From: an uncultured Pelagibacteraceae bacterium
Lineage (GTDB): Bacteria > Pseudomonadota > Alphaproteobacteria > Pelagibacterales > Pelagibacteraceae
Length of the DNA stretch: 47,215 nucleotides
Assembly (NCBI GenBank): GCA_902555655.1
Contig: CACDSX010000007.1
Location: 1-47,215, forward strand
Reading direction: 5' to 3'
Shown here: piece by piece, positions 9,191 through 16,422 of the stretch
Layout: each line of letters starts with the position of its first letter
Numbering within the stretch: position 1 is the stretch's first letter
Notes under the pieces: generated by a model
The model's database searches: none
Seen by the model: the letters and a program-made list of their open reading frames with translations, nothing else
Told to the model about the DNA's origin: nothing
Made by a program: the position numbers and the translations under genes

Positions 9191-10276
9191 ATGGAACTAT
9201 TTAATAATTTTTCTGAAATATTTCTGTCAGTATGGAATAAAGGAATTTTAGGAGTAGATATATTTCAAATATTGATTGGAATAGGTATTTTTTTAATATT
9301 TTTAATTTTTAGAGGTCTAATTAGCAAACTCATAATTAAGAAGTTAGAGATTATTTCTAAAAGAACTACTAATAAACTTGATGATACTTTTGTTTCTTCT
9401 CTAATAGGACCAGCCAGATTTTTACCAATCGTTTTAGGTTTTTTTATTGCGAGTTATTATATGACCTTTTCAACAGAGGGTCGTGAAATTGTAGACACAA
9501 TTAATAGAACATTAATCACAATATTAATTTTTTGGGTTATTCACCAAATTATTGAACCTGTTTCTTATATTTTAAGTGGACTTGATAGACTTTTAACTAG
9601 AGAATTAATTGGATGGATTATTAAATCCTTAAAGATATTAATTTTTATATTGGGTCTTGCTGCTGTTTTAGAATTATGGGGAATAAAAATTGGACCAATT
9701 ATAGCTGGACTAGGTTTATTTGGTGTTGCGGTCGCTTTGGGTGCACAAGATTTATTTAAAAATTTAATTTCAGGAATTTTAGTACTTGTTGAAAAAAGAT
9801 TTAAAATAGGTGACTGGATTTTGGTAGATGGAATCATAGAGGGAATTGTTGAAAAAATTGGATTTCGTTCAACAACAATTAGAAAATTTGATAAATCATT
9901 AGCAATTATTCCAAATTTTCAATTTGCAGAAAATGCTGTTGTTAATGTCAGTGAAACTTCTAACTGGTTAATAAGTTGGATTATAACCCTCCAATACGAC
10001 ACAACAGTCGATCAATTAAAAACAATTAGGAATCAAATAGAAGACCATATTAAAAAAAGTGATGATTTTAATACTAGCATAGGTATTGCGGTAAGAGTTG
10101 ATAAATTTTCTGATAGTTCGATTGATATGTATGTCCGTTGCTTTACAAAATCAGACAGTTGGAATGAATGGCTCTCTGTAAAAGAAAAACTAGCTATTGA
10201 AATCAAACAAATTGTAGAGGGCAATAAAGCATCATTCGCATTTCCAAGTTCTTCAATTTATATTGAAAAAAAATGA
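9191..10276 (+). CDS. MscS-family small-conductance mechanosensitive channel
   Basis: A 361-residue inner-membrane channel expected to release solutes during osmotic downshock. Four or five N-terminal hydrophobic helices precede the pore helix, seen at about residues 170-195 as GPIIAGLGLFGVAVALGAQD followed by LFKNLISGILVLVEKRFKIGDWI, which is the MscS signature. A beta domain (IIEGIVEKIGFRSTTIR) and C-terminal alpha/beta domain follow. It lacks an extra periplasmic domain. The last four bases overlap the ATG of the next gene, yggT. The association with heme genes is typical tight packing rather than a functional hint. Confidence 0.93.
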   Translation: MELFNNFSEIFLSVWNKGILGVDIFQILIGIGIFLIFLIFRGLISKLIIKKLEIISKRTTNKLDDTFVSSLIGPARFLPIVLGFFIASYYMTFSTEGREIVDTINRTLITILIFWVIHQIIEPVSYILSGLDRLLTRELIGWIIKSLKILIFILGLAAVLELWGIKIGPIIAGLGLFGVAVALGAQDLFKNLISGILVLVEKRFKIGDWILVDGIIEGIVEKIGFRSTTIRKFDKSLAIIPNFQFAENAVVNVSETSNWLISWIITLQYDTTVDQLKTIRNQIEDHIKKSDDFNTSIGIAVRVDKFSDSSIDMYVRCFTKSDSWNEWLSVKEKLAIEIKQIVEGNKASFAFPSSSIYIEKK

Positions 10277-10563
10277 TCGCTATTTTTTATTTGATTTTGC
10301 AAATACTTAAGCTTTATTCTTATGTGGTTATAGCCAATGTAGTTGTTAGTTGGTTAATAGCTTTTAATATTTTGAATACTCAAAATAGATTTATTTATTC
10401 TATTTTAGAGTTAAGCTATCGATTAACTGATCCAATATTGAATAAAATAAGACGTTTTTTACCTAATTTAGGTTCACTTGATATATCCCCAATAATTTTA
10501 CTTCTATTGATTTGGTTTATAGAAATGTGTATGAAGCTCTACATTGCACCAATGATATTCTAA
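10273..10563 (+). CDS. YggT family membrane protein
   Basis: A 96-residue protein with two membrane helices (about 4-28 and 68-92) separated by the family signature LTDPILNKIRRFLPNLGSLDISPI. YggT proteins are implicated in osmotic and divisome-related membrane functions in bacteria and plastids, but the mechanism is unknown. Translation is coupled to the mechanosensitive channel by an ATGA overlap, which is an interesting pairing of two osmotic-stress-linked families. folD follows after four bases. Confidence 0.92.
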   Translation: MIAIFYLILQILKLYSYVVIANVVVSWLIAFNILNTQNRFIYSILELSYRLTDPILNKIRRFLPNLGSLDISPIILLLLIWFIEMCMKLYIAPMIF

Positions 10564-10567
10564 ATTT

Positions 10568-11413
10568 ATGATTCTAATTGACGGAAAAAAAGCAGCTGAA
10601 GAGTTAAGAGAAGAACTTAAAAAAGAAGTTTCTGATTTAAAAGCTAAATATAACAAAGTTCCGGGATTAACAGTTATTTTAATTGGTGATATGGCTCCAA
10701 GTCAAATTTATGTTCGTAATAAAGAAAAATCAGCTAAAGAAGTTGGACTAAAATCTGATGTAATAAGATATCCAGATTCAGCAGAGGAAAAAGTAATATT
10801 GGACAAAATTAAAGAACTAAATTTAGATGATACTGTTTCAGGTATTTTAGTTCAATTACCACTACCAAAACATATTAATAAACAAAAAGTTATCGAAGCC
10901 ATTCATCCTTCAAAAGATGTTGATGGTTTTCATCCAATGAATGTTGGAAATCTTTCTTCAGGTTATGAAAGTTCTGTCCCATGCACACCTTTAGGGTGTT
11001 ATTTATTAATTAAAAAGGTAGAGCCAAATTTAAATGGGAAAAAAGCAGTAATAGTTGGAAGATCAAATCTTAATGGCAAACCAATGACACAGCTTCTTCT
11101 AAAAGAAAACTGTACAGTCACAATTACACATTCTAGAACAAAAGATTTAAAAGGTGAATGTTTAGAAGCAGATATTATTGTAGCAGCAGTAGGAATTCCA
11201 GAACTTGTAAAAGGTGATTGGGTTAAAAAAGACACAATTGTAATTGATGTAGGTATTAATAAAACTGACAAAGGAATTGTTGGTGATGTAGCATTTGATG
11301 AAGTTTCAAAAAATGCAAAAGCGTTAACTCCAGTACCTGGCGGTGTTGGACCGATGACAATTGCATGTTTGCTTAAAAATACAATTGACTGTTTCAAAAG
11401 AACGCAAGTTTAA
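10568..11413 (+). CDS. folD: bifunctional methylenetetrahydrofolate dehydrogenase/cyclohydrolase
   Basis: Oxidises 5,10-methylene-THF to methenyl-THF with NADP and hydrolyses it to 10-formyl-THF in the cytoplasm. The 281-residue length is standard. Motifs seen are SQIYVRNKEKSAKEVG (catalytic Tyr and Lys), ILVQLPLPKHIN, DVDGFHPMNVGNL, PCTPLG, the nucleotide-binding GRSNLNGKP and the C-terminal TPVPGGVGPMT. In SAR11 cells folate C1 oxidation is known to support use of methylated compounds. It closes the hemC-folD run before two small membrane genes. Confidence 0.96.
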   Translation: MILIDGKKAAEELREELKKEVSDLKAKYNKVPGLTVILIGDMAPSQIYVRNKEKSAKEVGLKSDVIRYPDSAEEKVILDKIKELNLDDTVSGILVQLPLPKHINKQKVIEAIHPSKDVDGFHPMNVGNLSSGYESSVPCTPLGCYLLIKKVEPNLNGKKAVIVGRSNLNGKPMTQLLLKENCTVTITHSRTKDLKGECLEADIIVAAVGIPELVKGDWVKKDTIVIDVGINKTDKGIVGDVAFDEVSKNAKALTPVPGGVGPMTIACLLKNTIDCFKRTQV

Positions 11414-11450
11414 TCATTAAACTGATAAATTTAATTTGTTATTATGGTTT

Positions 11451-11654
11451 ATGAAAAAACCAAAATATCCGTATAGAATAGCTATTCTTATGGCTATACT
11501 CACCATCCCTCCAATTGGAGCAACTCAATTGGGCTGGTACTTATATGATATGCAGACAGGATTTGATTATGGTATGATTGTTGGGACATTTTCAGTAATA
11601 TATGCTGCTTGGTTGATGTATGAAAAAAACTGGAGAGAAGAGGATGAGGATTAA
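11451..11654 (+). CDS. small hypothetical membrane protein (67 aa)
   Basis: A 67-residue protein beginning MKKPKYPYRIAIL. A TTG at 11436 could extend it by five residues, but the ATG at 11451 is preferred. Two hydrophobic stretches are visible (about 8-28 and 36-53), with an acidic C-terminus KNWREEDED. It lies between folD and a SHOCT-domain protein, three bases from the latter. No family is recognised. Confidence 0.6.
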   Translation: MKKPKYPYRIAILMAILTIPPIGATQLGWYLYDMQTGFDYGMIVGTFSVIYAAWLMYEKNWREEDED

Positions 11655-11657
11655 CTA

Positions 11658-11900
11658 GTGGAAAAAATAATTTTTTTTGGTCTCGTAATACCAATTTTTG
11701 CGTTTGTACTTTATTTAGGTGGAAATGCTATCATGAAAGGTATGAGTGCTAAAAATGCTAACAAAGATAATGAAAATTTAGAAAATAACGAAAACGAAAC
11801 TTTGAGTGAAGAACTAAATAAGTTAAATAATCTTTTAAAAGATGGTGTTTTAACTCAAGAAGAATTTGAAAAAGCTAAAAAAAAAATTTTAGGTGAGTGA
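11658..11900 (+). CDS. SHOCT-domain membrane protein (80 aa)
   Basis: Starts at a GTG at 11658, three bases after the preceding stop. A single N-terminal membrane helix (residues 4-22) is followed by an Asn/Glu-rich linker and a C-terminal SHOCT domain: LSEELNKLNNLLKDGVLT then QEEFEKAKKKIL at about residues 48-78. SHOCT domains are short paired helices often attached to membrane or stress proteins and thought to mediate oligomerisation. Its stop lies one base before the stop of the convergent glycosyltransferase-like gene. Confidence 0.8.
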   Translation: MEKIIFFGLVIPIFAFVLYLGGNAIMKGMSAKNANKDNENLENNENETLSEELNKLNNLLKDGVLTQEEFEKAKKKILGE

Positions 11901-11901
11901 T

Positions 11902-13572
11902 TTAACTTTTAGCTATTTTAATTAATGTATCTTGAAAAGACCTAAGACCTTCTTTGTTTTTATATAAATTTATTTCTGCACATTCGGAATAATATTTTTT
12001 TAATTCCAATAATTTATTAGAATTTGTATTGGCTATTTCTACTGCAACAGAAACATAATCATTAATATTGTTTACTACAGGAGGATTTACAATTTTCATT
12101 TGTTTATAGGCACCCTCAACAATTTTAGTTCTAAGATATTTTGTAGGCATAGTAACGGTAGGCGTTCCATAAATCATTGAGTCATGAAAACTATTGCCAG
12201 ATCCAAAATATAAAGGATCTAATAATACGGAGGCTCTCCCACAATGATGAATATAGTCAAGTTGACCCATTTGGTTAATAAAATTTATTCTATCAAATCC
12301 ACTTAATTTCTTTTCTTTAAATCTCACAAAAATTTTTTTGTATAATATTTCATTTTTATCTTTAATAAAAAAAATATTTGCTTTTTTATCTTTTTCTAAA
12401 ATTTTAAATATAACTTCATCAAAATCAGGATGTAATTTAAATAATGTTTGAGGGCAGGAATAAATATTATTTGATTTAATTTCATCATCACTAATTTTCT
12501 TTAAATTAGGTTTAGACAAATACATAGGTAAATAATCACAAAGAATAAGTTTTTCTGTGTAATGTTCTTTAGCTTCCTGATAATTAATTTCCAAAAGTTT
12601 TGAAGAAATAAAATAATCTATATTTGGACTTCCAGTTGTTTCTGGGTGTCCCCAAGACGTCATTTGGTGTTTAGCGAGTCTCAAAAATGTTAAATAATAT
12701 AATTCAGATGACATACCAATATCTGGGTAGAAAATAATATCTAAATTTTGGTTTGATACTAAATTAATCTTCTCTGAAAATAATTTTGGTAGCTTAAAAT
12801 TATTCACTTTCCCCATGATCTCTTTTTCCAGAAATTCATTATCTATTCCTTTCCCATTATCTAAGTAAAAAATATTTATGTCAAAAAGGTTATTATCTAA
12901 GTTAAATATTAATCCCTTAAAGAGTTTTTCAATTGTGTGGTTATTAAAAAATTCTGAAATAAACCCAATTTTAATTTTTTTATTTTCAAATTTTTTTATT
13001 TCTAAATTTTTTTGGAGTTCTAAATATGATTTTCTAAAAAGTTGATTTAATTTCTGTGATAATTCTAAATTATCATCACCATCATATGTATAACCAAACA
13101 TTGGTGGAGATAAAAATTGATCATCAACATTTAATTCAAGACTTAAATTAGAAATTGCTTGATCAATTTTTTTTAAAGTATTTTTTCTCAAGCTTTTAAT
13201 TTCTTGTTTGCTCATTAAAATTGCTGGTCTGTCAAATTTTTCCAGTAGTTGATACTTTTTATTAATCACATCTTTTTCTTTGATAATTAGTTCTTGGGAC
13301 TCATCTATTTTATCTAGTTGCTTGTAAACAAATAATAGTAATTCAATAAGTTTTTTGTCTTTTAAGCCGAGATTAAACATTTTTTGAATAATTTTTTCAG
13401 ATTTCTCAAATTTATTATTTTGAATACAAGAAACTAAAAAATTTCTTAAAATATCTTTATTGTCTGGATATAAATTTTTTAATTCTTCAAAACAATTTTC
13501 TGCGTTATTAAAATTTTGTTTCTGGAGATTTTCAACGCCCTTTTTAAATAAATTTTTTGCATGATCATCCAT
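11902..13572 (-). CDS. TPR protein with O-GlcNAc-transferase-like (SPINDLY/OGT) catalytic region
   Basis: A 556-residue cytoplasmic protein. The first 100 residues look like tetratricopeptide repeats (NFNNAENCFEELKNLYPDNKDILRN), the region 100-190 is helical linker, and residues 190-550 resemble the catalytic half of O-linked GlcNAc transferases: KIKIGFISEFFNNHTI, then SWGHPETTGSPNIDYFIS, YTEKLILCDYLPMYL, and the nucleotide-sugar site LLDPLYFGSGNSFHDSMIYG followed by TPTVTMPTKYLRTKIVEG. Bacterial members glycosylate proteins or appear in surface-polysaccharide and motility loci. The sequence is far from the eukaryotic enzyme, so donor and acceptor are unknown. It is the last gene of a four-gene minus-strand operon. 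Confidence 0.8.
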   Translation of the reverse strand: MDDHAKNLFKKGVENLQKQNFNNAENCFEELKNLYPDNKDILRNFLVSCIQNNKFEKSEKIIQKMFNLGLKDKKLIELLLFVYKQLDKIDESQELIIKEKDVINKKYQLLEKFDRPAILMSKQEIKSLRKNTLKKIDQAISNLSLELNVDDQFLSPPMFGYTYDGDDNLELSQKLNQLFRKSYLELQKNLEIKKFENKKIKIGFISEFFNNHTIEKLFKGLIFNLDNNLFDINIFYLDNGKGIDNEFLEKEIMGKVNNFKLPKLFSEKINLVSNQNLDIIFYPDIGMSSELYYLTFLRLAKHQMTSWGHPETTGSPNIDYFISSKLLEINYQEAKEHYTEKLILCDYLPMYLSKPNLKKISDDEIKSNNIYSCPQTLFKLHPDFDEVIFKILEKDKKANIFFIKDKNEILYKKIFVRFKEKKLSGFDRINFINQMGQLDYIHHCGRASVLLDPLYFGSGNSFHDSMIYGTPTVTMPTKYLRTKIVEGAYKQMKIVNPPVVNNINDYVSVAVEIANTNSNKLLELKKYYSECAEINLYKNKEGLRSFQDTLIKIAKS

Positions 13573-14640
13573 TTAATTGTAATTCAAAAGATTTTTTAAA
13601 GATCTTATCTCACCTATTTTAAAAATAATTGCCTCATCTTTTTTGAACCCATATTTTTCTGCACTTGCTTTAAATCTTATGGGTGGTTCCATTATAGGTT
13701 CCAATGATAAAACAAATGTTCCCCAATGAGTTCCTAAAACTTTTTTACTTTTCAAATCTTGAGCTATCTGTAAAGCTTCTTCGGGAGTAGTGTGATAAAT
13801 TGATTTTTCAAACATAGGCCTAAAATCGTAAGCCCCAATATTTATCATTGATAAATCAATTGGACCATATTTTTCACCTAAATCTTTGTAAATATTTCCA
13901 AAACCTGTGTCACAAGCAAATAATATTTTTTTATTTTTATATTCAATTAAAAAATTTCCCCAAAGAGTTTTGTTAGTATCTGTTAAACTTCTTTTAGACC
14001 AATGAACAGCCGGCAGTAATGTTATTTTTAGATTATTATTGACTTTAACTGAGTCATACCAATCCATTTCATTTACATCTTTGTATCTTTTAAAATATTT
14101 TCCTAACTTCAAAGGAAGTAATACTTTTGAATCTTTATAAGGAAATTTCCTAATAGTAGACATATCTTGATGGTCATAGTGATTGTGAGTTAATAAAAAA
14201 ACATCTGTTTTAGGAATTTCATTAAGTTTTAAAGCTGGTTTGGTAAATCTGTCTGGTCCAAAGATTAATGGACCTGCATTTTTTGAAAATACTGGATCAG
14301 TAATTATTGTAGTATCCCCTAATTTAATCAAAAAAGTGGCATGACCTATCCAAGCAATATAATCGTCATTTTTAAACTTTTCTAAATCAGCCCTAACTTT
14401 ATCTTTATCTACAACGTGTTTTTTTGGAACCGTCATATCTATTTTTTTCTTCTCCTGAGAAAATTGTCTGTAAGAAAATTTTACTTTATCTGATCTTACA
14501 GGTGATCCTTCAGGGTTTCTAAAAGTTCCATCTGGTAAGTGATGATAAGGTTTTTTTTCCATAGTAAAGCAAATAGAGTTATATGAAATAATTACAACTA
14601 AAAAACATAAAATTTTAATTAATTTTTTTCCATTAACCAC
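13573..14640 (-). CDS. exported metallo-beta-lactamase-fold hydrolase, NAPE-PLD/UlaG-like
   Basis: A 355-residue protein with an N-terminal hydrophobic segment (residues 7-25) that is either a signal peptide or a membrane anchor, placing it in the periplasm. The metal site is visible as THNHYDHQD (His152, His154, Asp156, His157), with WIGHATFLIKLGDTTIITDP before it and FGPDRFTKP between, which is the layout of N-acyl-phosphatidylethanolamine phospholipase D-like enzymes. Later ligands lie in LPAVHWSKR, FACDTGFG and LGTHWGTF. Substrate is unknown; phospholipid head-group cleavage is the family-based guess. It overlaps the upstream sugar dehydrogenase gene by 22 bases and abuts the OGT-like gene. 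Confidence 0.88.
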   Translation of the reverse strand: MVNGKKLIKILCFLVVIISYNSICFTMEKKPYHHLPDGTFRNPEGSPVRSDKVKFSYRQFSQEKKKIDMTVPKKHVVDKDKVRADLEKFKNDDYIAWIGHATFLIKLGDTTIITDPVFSKNAGPLIFGPDRFTKPALKLNEIPKTDVFLLTHNHYDHQDMSTIRKFPYKDSKVLLPLKLGKYFKRYKDVNEMDWYDSVKVNNNLKITLLPAVHWSKRSLTDTNKTLWGNFLIEYKNKKILFACDTGFGNIYKDLGEKYGPIDLSMINIGAYDFRPMFEKSIYHTTPEEALQIAQDLKSKKVLGTHWGTFVLSLEPIMEPPIRFKASAEKYGFKKDEAIIFKIGEIRSLKNLLNYN

Positions 14641-15683
14641 AAATTATCTCCTGCTAAAAAATAAATTTTTCCATTATTTGGATGGACTTGTATATCTCTT
14701 ATTCTTCCAATTTCATCTTTAAAAATAACTTCTTCTTTTATATTAGATTTATTTTTAAATATTAATTTCCTTAAAGATTTATCTTTTAGAGAAGTTATTA
14801 AGGCATGGCCGTTCCATTCTTTAAATTCATTCCCTTTGTAGATAGTTATTGCACTTGTTGCGATAGAAGGTACCCAATACTGTATAGCCTTTGTAAATCC
14901 AGGTTTCCATTTAGGTCCAATAGGGATGCCTGAATAATTTTTTCCACCCCAACCTAATATTTTCCATCCATAGTTTTCTCCTTTTTTAGCCTCACCAAAC
15001 CAGTCACCTCCTTTTGCACCGTGGTTGCTCATATAAATTTTTCTATCAAATGGAGAGAAGGTTAGTCCTTGAGGATTTCTAATCCCTATTTGATAAATTT
15101 CTGGTAACCAATTTGGTTTATCTTCAAACTTGGGATTATCATTTGGAATACTTCCATCTAAATGAATTCTGATAATACTACCTGGATGTTTGGAAGGGTC
15201 TTGAGCAATCATTCCTTTACCTCTTTCTCCAGCAGACGCAAATAAATAATTACCTTTAATCGCTAATCTTGAACCAAAATGATATCCAGAGTCGATTGGG
15301 GGTTCAGCTTGAAAAATATTCTTAAAATTTAATTTATTTTTTTTAAATTTAGCTTTTGCAATTGAAGTACTTGATTTCCAATCACCTCTATTTTCTGAAT
15401 AAGAAATATAGATAAAGTTATCTTTATATAGAATATCTAATAAACCACCTTGTCCATGTTCTAAGTAATTTAAATTATGTTTAATATCAGAAATTTTTTG
15501 TGAGTTAATATCAATAATTTTTATTTTACCACTTTTTTCAGTAATTATTAATTCATTATCATTTATGAACGAAGAACCCCATGGTCCATCAAGTTTTGCT
15601 AATTTTTGAAATTTAAAATCTTGAGAAAATAAATTTGTTGAAAAAATAAAAAAAAAAAAAATTAAAATTAGATATTTTTTCAC
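14619..15683 (-). CDS. exported PQQ-dependent aldose/sorbosone-type sugar dehydrogenase
   Basis: A six-bladed propeller of the glucose/sorbosone dehydrogenase family (YliI/Asd type), about 354 residues. The longer frame from an ATG at 15710 would overlap the upstream SDR by 26 bases; the GTG at 15683 gives VKKYLILIFFFFIFSTNLFS, a clean signal peptide, and begins one base after the SDR stop, so I choose it. Propeller features include LAKLDGPWGSSF, GHFGS-like YHFGSRLAIKG, RIHLDGSIPNDNP and the conserved GIRNPQGLTF with NHGAKGGDWFGE. The family oxidises sugars using PQQ and calcium; electron acceptor and substrate are unknown. A 14-base A/T homopolymer lies within the signal-peptide codons. Confidence 0.88.
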   Translation of the reverse strand: MKKYLILIFFFFIFSTNLFSQDFKFQKLAKLDGPWGSSFINDNELIITEKSGKIKIIDINSQKISDIKHNLNYLEHGQGGLLDILYKDNFIYISYSENRGDWKSSTSIAKAKFKKNKLNFKNIFQAEPPIDSGYHFGSRLAIKGNYLFASAGERGKGMIAQDPSKHPGSIIRIHLDGSIPNDNPKFEDKPNWLPEIYQIGIRNPQGLTFSPFDRKIYMSNHGAKGGDWFGEAKKGENYGWKILGWGGKNYSGIPIGPKWKPGFTKAIQYWVPSIATSAITIYKGNEFKEWNGHALITSLKDKSLRKLIFKNKSNIKEEVIFKDEIGRIRDIQVHPNNGKIYFLAGDNLWLMEKN

Positions 15684-15684
15684 T

Positions 15685-16395
15685 TTACGAAAGTTTAGAT
15701 CTCCCACCATCTACTGCAATTATCTGACCAGTTACCCAAGAACTATCTTCAGTGATAAGAAACCTTGCAAGAGAGGCAGAGTCTTTTCCCTCTCCCAATC
15801 TTTTTAATGGATGTGCTTTTGCAATTCCATCAGCAAGCGCTTTATTTTTTAACATTGGTTCTGCAATTTTAGAATTTGTTAAACTAGGAGCAATACAGTT
15901 AACTCTAATGTTTGGTGCAAATTCAGCTGCTAGAGAAACAGTTAATCCTTCAACAGCAGCTTTTGTTGATGCAATTATTGCATGATTTGTAAATCCTCTT
16001 TGTGCAGCTACAGTAGAAAATAAAACTACTGATCCTTTATTTTTTTTTAAACTTTCCTGATAACCTTTTATAGTTTCAACAGCTGAATAAAGGTTTAGCT
16101 TCATACACTTATTGAAATCTTGTTCTGTAACCATTCTTAATGGTTTTAAATCAATAGAGCCTACACAGTAAGCAATCCCCTTTGTTTCTGGGACATCGCT
16201 TTTTACTTTATCAATAAATCCTTCTTCCAAAACATCAGCTACAGTGGAGGTACATCCTAGTTTGTCAGAAATATTTTTAAGTTCAGCTTCATTTCTTGCA
16301 ACTAAATGAACATTATTTCCTGAACTTACTAATTGTTCTGCTAAACTTGATCCAATTGAACCTGTCGCACCAAAAACAATATATTTTTCTGACAT
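15685..16395 (-). CDS. SDR-family protein lacking the catalytic tyrosine
   Basis: A 236-residue short-chain dehydrogenase/reductase. The nucleotide-binding GATGSIGSSLAE (residues 9-20), Asn101 in LNLYSA, Ser127 in LFSTVAA and Lys145 in STKAAVEGL are present, and the end WVTGQIIAVDGG matches classical SDRs. The position four residues before Lys145, which holds the catalytic Tyr in the YxxxK motif, is Ile141 (HAIIASTK). The enzyme may therefore be atypical or non-catalytic. It is divergent from the CryB/PhrB-type photolyase with only 27 bases between starts. SDR genes beside CryB/photolyase genes recur in proteobacteria, from general knowledge, suggesting a shared light response. Confidence 0.9.
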   Translation of the reverse strand: MSEKYIVFGATGSIGSSLAEQLVSSGNNVHLVARNEAELKNISDKLGCTSTVADVLEEGFIDKVKSDVPETKGIAYCVGSIDLKPLRMVTEQDFNKCMKLNLYSAVETIKGYQESLKKNKGSVVLFSTVAAQRGFTNHAIIASTKAAVEGLTVSLAAEFAPNIRVNCIAPSLTNSKIAEPMLKNKALADGIAKAHPLKRLGEGKDSASLARFLITEDSSWVTGQIIAVDGGRSKLS

Positions 16396-16422
16396 AAAAA
16401 ATTTTATTAGTTATATTTAATT

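Noticed and set aside
9565..9837. A 90-codon antisense frame in the mechanosensitive channel gene
   Set aside because: Opposite strand of a secure gene; no start signal or family resemblance.
10999..11397. A 132-codon antisense frame in folD
   Set aside because: Shadow of folD with no recognisable features.
15684..15710. ATG at 15710 as start of the sugar dehydrogenase
   Set aside because: It would overlap the SDR and prepend charged residues to the signal peptide; the GTG at 15683 gives a clean signal and spacing.
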